Source: Phytoactinopolyspora halophila (GTDB taxonomy: Bacteria; Actinomycetota; Actinomycetes; Jiangellales; Jiangellaceae). From it: a DNA stretch of 64,000 bases. The DNA is taken from positions 186,001-250,000 of the forward strand of contig NZ_QMIG01000001.1 in the NCBI RefSeq assembly GCF_003287285.1, written 5' to 3'. Within the stretch, counting starts at the first letter, position 1, and every line of letters starts with the position of its first letter. A model generated the notes under the pieces. The model made no database searches, had not been told where the DNA came from, and saw only the letters and a list, made by a program, of their open reading frames with translations. The translations under genes were made by a program, and so were the position numbers. This document shows, piece after piece, positions 25,667 through 34,500 of this stretch.

Positions 25667-26136
25667 TCCGCCGCTCCATGGCGGCCGTTCGAACCACAGG
25701 CCGGCATGGCAACGAAAGCGGGCGATCCGGGGCAACAAGACCGACGAGCGACGGCGCCCTCCGGCACGATCGGGGCGCGGCGGTCGTCGAGTTCACGCTC
25801 GTTTCCGCGTTGCTGACCATGCTCTTTCTCGGCATTCTCCAATTGGGCTTTGCCATCCACGTTCGCAACACGGTCGTGGCCAGCGCCGCCGAGGGAGCTC
25901 GCTACGCCGCCAACGCCAACCGGAGCCTGGCAGACGGGCAAGCCCGCACCCAGATGCTTCTCGCAGAGTCGCTGTCTTCGCAACTGAGCACGGACGTCGG
26001 CGCGCGCATCGTCGACGTCGGTGGCGCAGCAACGGTCGAGGTCACCGTCACGACCACGCTTCCACTCGTCGGCATGCTCGGCATCGAACAGGGGATGACG
26101 GTCACCGGTCATGCGATGGCGGAGCCAGCGCCATGA
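25663..26136 (+). CDS. TadE-like pseudopilin 1
   Basis: This 157-residue protein starts at GTG 25663, overlapping the previous stop. The leader ends DRG-AAVVEF, a prepilin-peptidase-like site with Glu at +5, followed by a hydrophobic helix (LLTMLFLGILQLGFAIHVRN) and VVASAAEGARYAAN, the TadE hallmark. The extracellular part is ~80 residues. TadE proteins are minor pilins needed for Flp pilus assembly. Confidence 0.85.
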   Translation: MIRRSMAAVRTTGRHGNESGRSGATRPTSDGALRHDRGAAVVEFTLVSALLTMLFLGILQLGFAIHVRNTVVASAAEGARYAANANRSLADGQARTQMLLAESLSSQLSTDVGARIVDVGGAATVEVTVTTTLPLVGMLGIEQGMTVTGHAMAEPAP

Positions 26137-26564
26137 CCCCGGCACGGCACCGGCGCGAGCACGGCAACGCCATCGTCGAGTTTCACCTTCTCGGCCTCCT
26201 GCTGCTCGTGCCGATCGTCTACATCATGCTGGCCACCCTCGACGTGCAGCGCTCGTCATTCGGCGTCACCCAAGGGGTGCGCGAAGCCGGGCGGATGTTC
26301 GTGTCCACCGGGGACGAGGCAGCGGCCCGGCACGCAGCTACAGTCGCGTTACGCGACCACGGCCTGGACATCAACGAAGTGACACTGAGCTTCTCCTGCT
26401 CGTCCACACCGTGCCATCAACCAGGCAGCGAAATCAGAGTCACGATGAACGCCGAGGTCGCGCTGCCGTTCGTGCCGGACGTCCTCGCAGGCTCGGTGAA
26501 CGCACACGTCCCAGTCGAAGCAAGCCATGTCGCCGTGGTCGACCGCTACCGGGAACTGCCATGA
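26133..26564 (+). CDS. TadE-like pseudopilin 2
   Basis: This 143-residue protein starts at ATG 26133, overlapping the previous stop by 4 bases. A short leader has EHG-NAIVEF (Glu at +5), then a membrane helix (LLGLLLLVPIVYIMLATLDV) and VTQGVREAGRMFVS. A CSCSSTPCHQP stretch gives two or three Cys, perhaps a disulphide in the exposed domain. Confidence 0.82.
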   Translation: MTPARHRREHGNAIVEFHLLGLLLLVPIVYIMLATLDVQRSSFGVTQGVREAGRMFVSTGDEAAARHAATVALRDHGLDINEVTLSFSCSSTPCHQPGSEIRVTMNAEVALPFVPDVLAGSVNAHVPVEASHVAVVDRYRELP

Positions 26565-27037
26565 GCCCTGACGACCGGCCACCTCAGCGAACTGCCGTGG
26601 CGGGACAGGAGTCGGGTCAGATCACTCTCATGATCCTCGGCTTCGTCGTCGTTCTCGCGCTCACCGTCGCGGTGGTTGCCAACGCCTCACACCTGTTCCT
26701 ACAGCGGCGATCCCTGACCTCCTGGGCCGACGGCGCGGTGACGGCGGCTGCGCAGAGCGCGGCGCACGAATCCCTGTACGGGGGCACCACCGGATCGATG
26801 CTCCCCCTCTCCGAGGCGGCAGCTCGCCGAGCGGTCGCGAACTACATCGAGATCAACGACGTGGGCGATCGGTTCGACGATTTCGCCGTCGTCCACGTGG
26901 GCGTCGACCCCCCGGGCCACCGGGTCACCGTCGAGCTCACCGCCTCGGCGTCGCTGATAGGACCCGATGAGATCATCGGTGGCAGGGCCGCAGTCTCGGT
27001 TACTGCCCGGGCGAGTGCTCGCGTACCGTTCGAGTGA
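26561..27037 (+). CDS. TadG/Flp-locus pilin-like protein
   Basis: This 158-residue protein starts at ATG 26561, again in a 4-base overlap. The N-terminus ESG-QITLMILGFVVVLALTVAVV resembles the TadG/Rv3656-type helix but lacks the +5 Glu. After it comes ASHLFLQRRSLTSWADGAV and an extracellular domain of ~100 residues. It is the last gene of the Tad operon; no prepilin peptidase gene is seen in the window. Confidence 0.75.
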   Translation: MSPDDRPPQRTAVAGQESGQITLMILGFVVVLALTVAVVANASHLFLQRRSLTSWADGAVTAAAQSAAHESLYGGTTGSMLPLSEAAARRAVANYIEINDVGDRFDDFAVVHVGVDPPGHRVTVELTASASLIGPDEIIGGRAAVSVTARASARVPFE

Positions 27038-27043
27038 CGCGAG

Positions 27044-27934
27044 CTAGACGAAGAGATCGTCGACCGAATCGGCGACCAGCGCACGGTCCAGCCACAACTC
27101 CAGGGTCGCCTGATCGGTACAGGACATCACCCGCTGCCGCTCATGCTCCGACACATCTACACCCCGCCGCTCGAGCACGCGCAACACGGCCCGCGCCTCA
27201 CCTTCCGCACGGCCTGCGGCACGGCCCTCCTCGCGGCCTTCCTCGCGGCCTTGGGAGCGCAACTGCGACTGATAGGGGTAGGTCATGGTCGTCATCAACA
27301 TCCTCCACATGTCGAATGCGGCCGCTCCCGCCAATCCTATCTCGGTGAATTCGGCCAGGTAGGCGGCTGACTGGGGATCGATAGTGTTCAGCGCCTCAGC
27401 TAGCGCCTCGAGGATCCTTCCTGCTTGCGCCGCCCCCTTGTGGGCCAGCGCCGAGAACACCGCGAGGACGACGTCGTCCGCAGCTTCATCCACCTCGAGA
27501 ATGACCGGCACATTGTCCGGCCCCAAGACCAGGGGATAAGCAACAAGCGACGGCCGAGCGGTCAGGCCGATCGGGATTGGCTCGCGCGCCCAGGCAGCAG
27601 TTACCGCCCTGGAGCACACGACGAGAAGCGTTACCGGCGCCCTGTACTTGTCGTGCAGAAACGCGATGTAGTACGGCCACGAGCGACGCTTGTCATCGTC
27701 GCCCGTGCTTTGCGACTCGATGATCAAGAGGTGTTCGCCACCATCCGCCTCGACGAGAAGGATCGTATCCGCACGACGCTCCATCGGCTCCATCTCCGTG
27801 AGATCGCTATTGATCACCGAGATGGCTCGCGGTTCCGGAAACTCGATATCAAGCAACTTCTGGAACGCTCTCAGGAACAACATGGAGTCATCCTGAAAGA
27901 TCCTGTGCAGGCCCTCATGAGGGAACTTCACCAT
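27044..27934 (-). CDS. Rpn-like (PD-(D/E)XK) nuclease family protein
   Basis: Start chosen at ATG 27934 behind GGAGG, giving 296 residues; the frame is open further but not protein-like. The N-terminal domain has KFPHEGLHRIFQDDSMLFLR, RRADTILLVEADGGEHLLIIESQS (Asp then E-x-Q of the nuclease core) and WPYYIAFLHDKYRAPVTLLVV. The C-terminal part has helical GREEGREEGRAAGRAEGEAR repeats and a tail ending DRALVADSVDDLF. This is the common actinobacterial relative of Rpn/transposase_31 proteins, which promote recombination in Escherichia coli; here the role is unproven. A hairpin covers its ribosome binding site. Confidence 0.75.
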   Translation of the reverse strand: MVKFPHEGLHRIFQDDSMLFLRAFQKLLDIEFPEPRAISVINSDLTEMEPMERRADTILLVEADGGEHLLIIESQSTGDDDKRRSWPYYIAFLHDKYRAPVTLLVVCSRAVTAAWAREPIPIGLTARPSLVAYPLVLGPDNVPVILEVDEAADDVVLAVFSALAHKGAAQAGRILEALAEALNTIDPQSAAYLAEFTEIGLAGAAAFDMWRMLMTTMTYPYQSQLRSQGREEGREEGRAAGRAEGEARAVLRVLERRGVDVSEHERQRVMSCTDQATLELWLDRALVADSVDDLFV

Positions 27935-28259
27935 ACTGCCTCCATATGCATGCGATGAGGTATTGAGGAAAAGCATATGGAGGCATACCGACAAGGTCGG
28001 CCGCATACGTCCGCACACGGACGCTATCCACCGTGAGCTTGGCTTCGCTGTCCGGCACGAACGCAACCTCGGCGTGGCAGACCAGCACGAAGCAGTCGAG
28101 TTGCGCACTCAAGGAATCCTCCCGAGTCAATGATCTGAAGCGCGCTGATATCTGCGAGCTGCCCTGTGACATACGTCATGACTCGAACGCCCCGCGTCGG
28201 GACGCGTCACGCCGCGTGGCGTCACGTTTTCCCGTAGTCACACCGGTAGAACGGTGCCC
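27935..28259. other. Intergenic region, no gene, upstream of two divergent genes
   Basis: The minus-strand half holds the hairpin at 27937-27985. Minus-strand bases 28100-27990 encode an open stretch (CFVLVCHAEVAFVPDSEAK) with no recognisable family, perhaps a remnant of an upstream gene. The plus-strand end shows repeated GCGTCACG words (28203-28230) just before the NUDIX-like gene. Confidence 0.4.
27937..27985 (-). promoter_or_regulatory. Hairpin sequestering the Shine-Dalgarno of the Rpn-like gene
   Basis: In the mRNA, TGCCTCCATATGC (27985-27973) and GCATATGGAGGCA (27949-27937) form a perfect 13-bp stem with a 23-base loop. The 3' arm contains GGAGG, 4 bases before the ATG at 27934, so the stem would block ribosome binding. 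Confidence 0.65.
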
Positions 28260-28811
28260 ATGAACCAGACCGCGGTGGACACGCACGAGAACTGGCTCGA
28301 CCCCGACGACCTCGCCGCTGCCCGACGATGGGTACCGATCCTGTACGTCAACGCCGTTCCCATCCACGTCGACGGCGCTGGCGTGGCCACCTCGGTCGGC
28401 TTGCTCTTGCGGTCGACACCCGACGGCGAAATCCACCGCGAACTGGTGGGCGGGCGGGTCCTGCACCACGAGCGGATCCGCGACGCCCTGCTCCGTCACA
28501 TCGAGAAGGATCTTGGCGCACTCGCACTGCCACAGATTCCGGCGTCGCCGCTACCGTTCACCGTTGCCGAGTTCTTCCCGACGCCGGGTATCACGCCGTA
28601 TCACGACCCTCGCCAGCATGCCGTCGCGCTTGCGTTCATCGTTCCCGTCACCGGTGATTGCGCTCCGCGGCAGGACGCACTGGACATCATCTGGCTTGCA
28701 CCCTCCGACGCCGCAGCCGACACGGTCCAGAAGGAGATGCTAGGCGGCCACGGCATCTTACTCCGGCAAGCCCTGGCACACCTGGGCTTTCCGCCCGCCT
28801 CTCCGGAGTGA
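28260..28811 (+). CDS. DUF4916 / NUDIX-like protein
   Basis: This 183-residue protein opens WLDPDDLAAARRWVPILYVNAVPI, followed by GLLLRSTPDGEIHRELVGGRVLHHERIRDALLRHIEKDLG. The last is a NUDIX-like G-G-x-V-x-x-x-E segment lacking the full REUxEE box, as in DUF4916. Then come FFPTPGITPYHDPRQHAVALAFIVPV and a C-terminal helix. These proteins probably have a NUDIX fold without proven hydrolase activity. GTG 28254 is an alternative start. A strong terminator follows. Confidence 0.75.
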   Translation: MNQTAVDTHENWLDPDDLAAARRWVPILYVNAVPIHVDGAGVATSVGLLLRSTPDGEIHRELVGGRVLHHERIRDALLRHIEKDLGALALPQIPASPLPFTVAEFFPTPGITPYHDPRQHAVALAFIVPVTGDCAPRQDALDIIWLAPSDAAADTVQKEMLGGHGILLRQALAHLGFPPASPE

Positions 28812-28818
28812 CGCCGTC

Positions 28819-28881
28819 CTTCGTGATCGAGTGCGAGAAGACACCCTTATCGTCTCCCTTTCTCGCACTCGATCAACGAAG
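28819..28881. terminator. Bidirectional terminator between the NUDIX-like gene and fbiC
   Basis: CTTCGTGATCGAGTGCGAGAA pairs with the complementary arm ending at 28881 (about 21 bp with one bulged A) around a 20-base loop. Given in full, the left arm is 28819-28839. It lies between convergent stops. Confidence 0.8.
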
Positions 28882-28883
28882 CA

Positions 28884-31445
28884 TCAGCCGGCGACGAGCG
28901 GGAGCTGCAAACGCTCTGCTGTTCGAGCCGCACGCCGTCGTTCCTCGCTGACCTCGCCGTAGGTGGTGCTCCGCTGCCGAGCGTGCCGGCCCAGTGGCTC
29001 CACGATCTCCTCGAGCTGGCTGATCGTCTTCCGGGATCCGTGCTCGCTTCCCGCCATACGCGAGATGGTCTCCTCCATCAGGGTGCCACCGAGATCGTTC
29101 ACGCCGCCCTGCAGCACCTGCCGACAGCCCTCGATGCCGAGCTTCACCCACGAACACTGGATGTTGTCGATCCGTCCGTGCAGCAGCAGGCGCGCCATGG
29201 CGTGCACTGCCCGGTTCTCCTGCACGGTCGGCCCCGGCCGGGCGACTCCGGCGAGGTAGATGGGCGAATTGTGGTGGACGAACGGCAATGCCACGAACTC
29301 CGTGAACCCACCCGTCTCGTCCTGCAGCCGCGCGAGCAGCCGCAAGTGCGCGACCCAATGGTGTGGTGCGTCGACGTGCCCGTACATCATGGTCGAGCTA
29401 CTGCGCAGGCCCAGCTCGTGCGCGGTGGTGATCACCTCGATCCACGACGACGCCGGCAGCTTGCCCTTGGTGAGCACCCAGCGCACGTCGTCATCAAGGA
29501 TCTCGGCGGCGGTGCCGGGAACGCTGTCCAAGCCGGCCTCGCGGGCACGGATCAGCCATTCCCGGATCGACAGGTTCGTCCGCGCCGCGCCGTTCACCAC
29601 CTCCATCGGCGAGAACGCATGTACGTGCATCTCCGGCACGTCGCGTTTGACCGCCGAGGCGACGTCGAAGTACGCGGTGCCGGGAAGGTCCGGGTGGATG
29701 CCGCCCTGCATGCACACCTCGGTCGCGCCGAGTTCCCAGGCCTGCACCGCCCGGGATCCCACTTCGTCCATGGACAAGGTGTAGGCGTCGGCATCGGTAC
29801 GGCGCTGGGCGAACGCACAGAACCGGCAACCGGTGTAGCAGACGTTCGTGAAGTTAATGTTGCGGTTGACCACGTAGGTCACATCGTCGCCGACGGTGTC
29901 GCGGCGCACGTCGTCGGCCAGCGAGCACAGCGCATCCAGCTCGGCACCGTCCGCCGACATCAGTGCCAACGCCTCGGCATCGCTGAGACCAGCGGGATCG
30001 TCGGCGGCGCGACGCAGCGCCGCCAGCACGTCGGCGTCCAGCCGCTGCGGGGCCGACGACGACGCGGCACGCGCACGCACCTCGTCCCAGTCGCCGTAGA
30101 CGCTGTCGAAGTCCGAGCGCCGTTCGGAGCGGCGACCCTCGGTGTCGATTGCCGTCTCCAGATCGGTACGACCCGACGACGTCCATTCCTCGTCCGGCTC
30201 CTGCCATGCCAACCCGGCTGGCACACGGCCCTCGACGGCGAGCCCGGTCTCCGGTTCGGCCAATGCGGAGACGTGCGGCCGCACCCGTGGATCCAGCCAT
30301 GGTTCCCCGGCCGAGAGGTACTCGGGATAGATCGTGAGCCGTTCCCGAAGCTCGAATCCTGCGTCCGCGCTACGCTCGGCGAGCTCATCGATCTGTGGCC
30401 ACGGCCGCTCCGGGTTCACGTGATCTGGCGTCAGCGGCGACACCCCGCCCCAGTCGTCTATGCCCGCTCGAAGCATCAGGGCGTACTCCTCGCCGACGAG
30501 GTTCGGCGGCGCCTGGATGCGCACCCGGGAACCGAGCACGAGCCGCGCGAGCGCGATGGTCGCTGCCAGCTCCTGCATATCGGGCTCGCCCGCACCACGC
30601 ATTGCCGTATCCGGCTTGGCCCGGAAGTTCTGGATGATGACCTCCTGGATTCCGCCGTACGCTCGAGCGATACGGCGCAGCTCGAACACGGACTCGACCC
30701 GCTCGGCATACGTCTCGCCGATACCGATGAGGAGGCCCGTGGTGAACGGAACCGATGAGCGCCCGGCGTCCTCCAGCACACGAAGACGCACGTCCGGATC
30801 CTTGTCCGGTGAGCCATAGTGCACGCCGCCTGGTTCGGCGAACAGCCGCCGCGCCGTGGTCTCAAGCATCATCCCCATCGACGGCGCCACCGGCTTCAAC
30901 CGCTGGAAGTCCTGCCAGCTCAACACCCCCGGATTGAGGTGCGGCAGCAAACCCGTTTCTTCGAGTACGCGGATGGCCATGGCCCGGACGTAGGCCAGCG
31001 TGTCGTCGTAACCGTGCGCCTCGAGCCAATCCCGCGCGGCCGACCAGCGATCTTCCGGGCGATCTCCGAGCGTGAAGAGCGCCTCCTTGCAGCCCAGCGC
31101 TGCCCCCTCGCGAGCGATGGCGAGCACGTCGTCCGGCGAGAGGAACGGAGACTCGACCCGGCCCGGCACGGTGACGAACGTGCAGTAGTGGCATCTGTCC
31201 CGGCACAGCCGGGTCAGCGGGATGAACACCTTGCGCGAGTAGGTCACGACGCCAGGCCGGCCAACACGGTGCAGTCCGGCGTCGCGAACCCGCGACGCGG
31301 CTGCGCACAGCACCTGAAGATCGTCGTCACGGGCGTGCAGCAGCACGCCCGCCTCAGTCTGGTCCAGCGTCGCGCCGTCGGAGGCCCGGCGCAGTGCTCG
31401 CCGCAGCGTGGCCGTGGTCGGCGTGCGAGTCTCCTCATCTCCCAT
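28884..31445 (-). CDS. fbiC: FO synthase, two-domain (7,8-didemethyl-8-hydroxy-5-deazariboflavin synthase)
   Basis: This ~853-residue protein starts at ATG 31445 (GTG 31454 is also possible). It contains two radical SAM domains, the fused CofG-CofH arrangement of actinomycetes. The first has CRDRCHYC (Cys81, 85, 88) and the second CYTGCRFC (Cys536, 540, 543), each binding a [4Fe-4S] cluster. Other CofH features are [15 protein letters not shown] and [21 protein letters not shown]. It joins tyrosine with the flavin precursor to make FO, the chromophore of coenzyme F420. No other F420 genes are in the window. Confidence 0.95.
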   Translation of the reverse strand: MGDEETRTPTTATLRRALRRASDGATLDQTEAGVLLHARDDDLQVLCAAASRVRDAGLHRVGRPGVVTYSRKVFIPLTRLCRDRCHYCTFVTVPGRVESPFLSPDDVLAIAREGAALGCKEALFTLGDRPEDRWSAARDWLEAHGYDDTLAYVRAMAIRVLEETGLLPHLNPGVLSWQDFQRLKPVAPSMGMMLETTARRLFAEPGGVHYGSPDKDPDVRLRVLEDAGRSSVPFTTGLLIGIGETYAERVESVFELRRIARAYGGIQEVIIQNFRAKPDTAMRGAGEPDMQELAATIALARLVLGSRVRIQAPPNLVGEEYALMLRAGIDDWGGVSPLTPDHVNPERPWPQIDELAERSADAGFELRERLTIYPEYLSAGEPWLDPRVRPHVSALAEPETGLAVEGRVPAGLAWQEPDEEWTSSGRTDLETAIDTEGRRSERRSDFDSVYGDWDEVRARAASSSAPQRLDADVLAALRRAADDPAGLSDAEALALMSADGAELDALCSLADDVRRDTVGDDVTYVVNRNINFTNVCYTGCRFCAFAQRRTDADAYTLSMDEVGSRAVQAWELGATEVCMQGGIHPDLPGTAYFDVASAVKRDVPEMHVHAFSPMEVVNGAARTNLSIREWLIRAREAGLDSVPGTAAEILDDDVRWVLTKGKLPASSWIEVITTAHELGLRSSSTMMYGHVDAPHHWVAHLRLLARLQDETGGFTEFVALPFVHHNSPIYLAGVARPGPTVQENRAVHAMARLLLHGRIDNIQCSWVKLGIEGCRQVLQGGVNDLGGTLMEETISRMAGSEHGSRKTISQLEEIVEPLGRHARQRSTTYGEVSEERRRAARTAERLQLPLVAG

Positions 31446-31570
31446 GCACGGCACTCTATCCGTCTGGACCGACAGGCTGTGGCGTCGGTCACGAAGGGGA
31501 AGGTGACATCAGTTCGGCGCGGCAGCGGTTGGCCGAACCCTGCTCGACCAGGCGCCGTTCTCTACCCGGC

Positions 31571-34500
31571 TCAGGCTGGTGACGAGCGCAGCAACGAGCG
31601 CACCACTCGGACACCAACGGAGAGCCGTGCCAGGTCGAACGCGTCACCTTCGACCACCTCACCGATGGTTCTGCGGGTGCGGCTGACCATCACCTCGTCG
31701 TCTCCGGCCCAGCTTTGCACCCGTCGCTCTGGCTCGTCGTTCTCATCCGTGTGCTGCAACACCTGGGCTGTCAGCGCCGCGTGCACCGCGTGCAGGTCGT
31801 CACGCAGCGCCGCCCGCGCCATGGTCTGCCAGCGATCGTTGCGGGGCAGGGCGATGATGCGTTCCAGGAGCCGGCCGAGACCGAGATGATCACCCAGGAT
31901 GAAGTGTGTACGCGCGACCTCGACCAGATCCGTGCCGGTCGTCAGCGAGTTCTCCACCATGCCCAGTCCCGAGTACGCGGGCGGCAGCACGGCAACCCGC
32001 ACCGCCAGGTCCTGCGGCACGCCAGCCTTGATCAGTTCATCACGTCGCTGCGAGTACAGGTCGAGCTCGCGCCCGGCCAGGACATCCGGGAGGATGTCGA
32101 GCAGCCGGGCGATGGGCGCCTCGAAGAAGCTGATCTGCCACGCGATGTCGATCGGTGGACGGCGGTTCGTCACGAGCCAGCGGGTCACCCGTTCGGTGAT
32201 GGTCCGGCCGGCCAGCCGCATACGCGTCTGCACCTCGGCCGGAACCAGATTGTCCAACTCGGCGACTGCCGCATACAGCTCGGGCATCTTGAAGACCACG
32301 CTCGCGACGGTGTGTGCGCGGGCCAGGTCTTCCATCGAGCCGCCGGTCTCCATACCCAGCCGGAAGGCGAACGTTGTGCCTGCTTGATCGACCAGCTCGT
32401 TGACCAGTGTGGTCGTGATGATCTCCCGCCGTAGTGGATGAACATCAATGCGGTCGGGATATCGCTCGCGGATCGGGCTGGGGAAATAGGCGTGCAGCAC
32501 CGATGAGAGATAGGGATCATCGGGCAGCGATGTCGGTACCAGCTCGTCGTACATCACGTTCTTCGTGTACGCGAGCAGCACGGCGAGCTCGGGGGCAGTC
32601 AGGCCCCGGCCGGCGTTCATGCGCTCGTGCATCTGCCGATCCGTCGGCAGGGCCTCGATGGTTCGATCGAGCAGCCCCTCGTGCTCCAGCTTGTTGATGT
32701 AGGCCCGGTGCACGTGCGCCAGGTTGGAGGCTTGGTGCTCGCTGTTGGCCAGAGCGACGTTCTGCCGGTAGTTGGTGGCCAGAACCAGCTCGGACACTTC
32801 GTCGGTCATCTCGGCCAGCAGCGCGTTCCGCTGCTTCTCGGTCATGTCTCCGGACCGGACGACACTGTCGAGCAGGATCTTGATGTTCACTTCGTGGTCG
32901 GAGACGTCGACGCCGCCGGAGTTGTCGATCCAGTCGGTGTTGACCGCGTGCTCACGCCCCGCGTCGTCCGTGGCCCGCACGGCGTACTCGATACGGGCGC
33001 GCTGCGTGAGGCCGAGGTTGCCACCTTCGACGACGCTCCGGCAGCGCAGATCGGTGGCGTCGACCCGCACAGCGTCGTTGGCCTTGTCACCCACCTGCGC
33101 GTGTGTCTCGGTGCTGGCCTTGACATAGGTGCCGATGCCGCCGTTCCACAGCAGATCGACAGGCGCGCACAGGATGGCCCGGACGAGCTCGGCGGGCGTC
33201 ATAGACGTCACCGACGCGTCGACACCGAGCCGTTCGGCCACCTGTGGTGTCACCGGGACACTCTTCGACGACCGGGAGAAGATCCCGCCACCTTCGCTGA
33301 TCAGCTCGTCCGTGTAGTCCTCCCACGTCGACCGTTTCTGCTCGAACAGCCGTCGGCGTTCAGCGTACGACGTCGCCGGGTCGGGGTCAGGATCGAGGAA
33401 GATGTGCCGATGGTCGAAGGCCGCCACGAGCCTGATGTGCTCGGACAACAGCATGCCGTTGCCGAAGACGTCGCCGGACATGTCACCGATACCGACGACG
33501 GTGAAATCCTCGCTCTGGCTGTCGCGGCCCATCTCCCGGAAATGCCGCTTGACCGACTCCCACGCTCCCCGGGCCGTGATCCCCATCGCCTTGTGGTCGT
33601 AACCGGCGGATCCACCCGAGGCGAAGGCGTCGCCGAGCCAGAACCCGTACTCCTTCGAGACGTCGTTGGCGATGTCGGAGAACGCAGCCGTCCCCTTGTC
33701 CGCCGCCACGACCAGGTAGGGATCGTCGCCGTCGTGACGCACCACCCGCTCCGGCGGCAGCACCGTGCCATCGTCCGCGCGGTTGTCGGTGATGTCCAGC
33801 ATCCCGCGGATGAACGTCTTGTAGCACTCCACGCCTTCGGCCAGCCAGGCATCACGGTCGATGGATGGATCCGGTAGGCGCTTGCCGACGAAACCTCCCT
33901 TGGCACCCACCGGAACGATCACGGAGTTCTTCACCGCCTGCGCTTTAACGAGGCCGAGGATCTCGGTGCGGAAGTCCTCCCGACGATCCGACCAGCGCAG
34001 GCCTCCCCGGGCGACCGCGCCGTAGCGCAGATGCACCCCTTCGAGCCGCGGCGAGTACACCCAGATCTCGTGGCGAGGGCGTGGCTCTGGAAGGTCGGGG
34101 ATGGACCGGGGATCGAGCTTGAAGCTGATGGCCGCGTCGTCACCGCCGTCTGCGGCTGGGATTGAACGGAAAAAGCTCGTGCGCAACGTTGCCTGGATGA
34201 GACCAAGGAACGAGCGCAGGATGCGATCCTGGTCGAGGCTGGCCACGTGGTCCAGTGCCGTTTCGATGCGCTGGGTGAGCTGGTCCATCGCCTGGGCACG
34301 TTCTTCGTCATCGTGCCGGTCTGGCTCGAAACGGACTTTGAACAGCTCGACGAGCTGGCGCGCGATGTCCACGTGCGCGGTCAGGCACTCTTCGAGATAG
34401 TTCTGGCTGAACGTGGATCCGGCTTGCCGCAGGTACTTCGCGTAGGCACGCAGTATCGACGCCTCGCGCCACGACAGGCCGGCCTTCGGCACCAGCGCAT

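Noticed and set aside
27990-28172. Small minus-strand open frame upstream of the Rpn-like gene
   Set aside because: Its end runs into the SD hairpin, no ribosome binding site is seen, and the translation matches no family I know; kept only as a possible remnant.
28983-30758. Plus-strand 591-codon frame opposite fbiC
   Set aside because: Both radical SAM motifs are on the minus strand; the antisense translation is His/Arg-rich without motifs.
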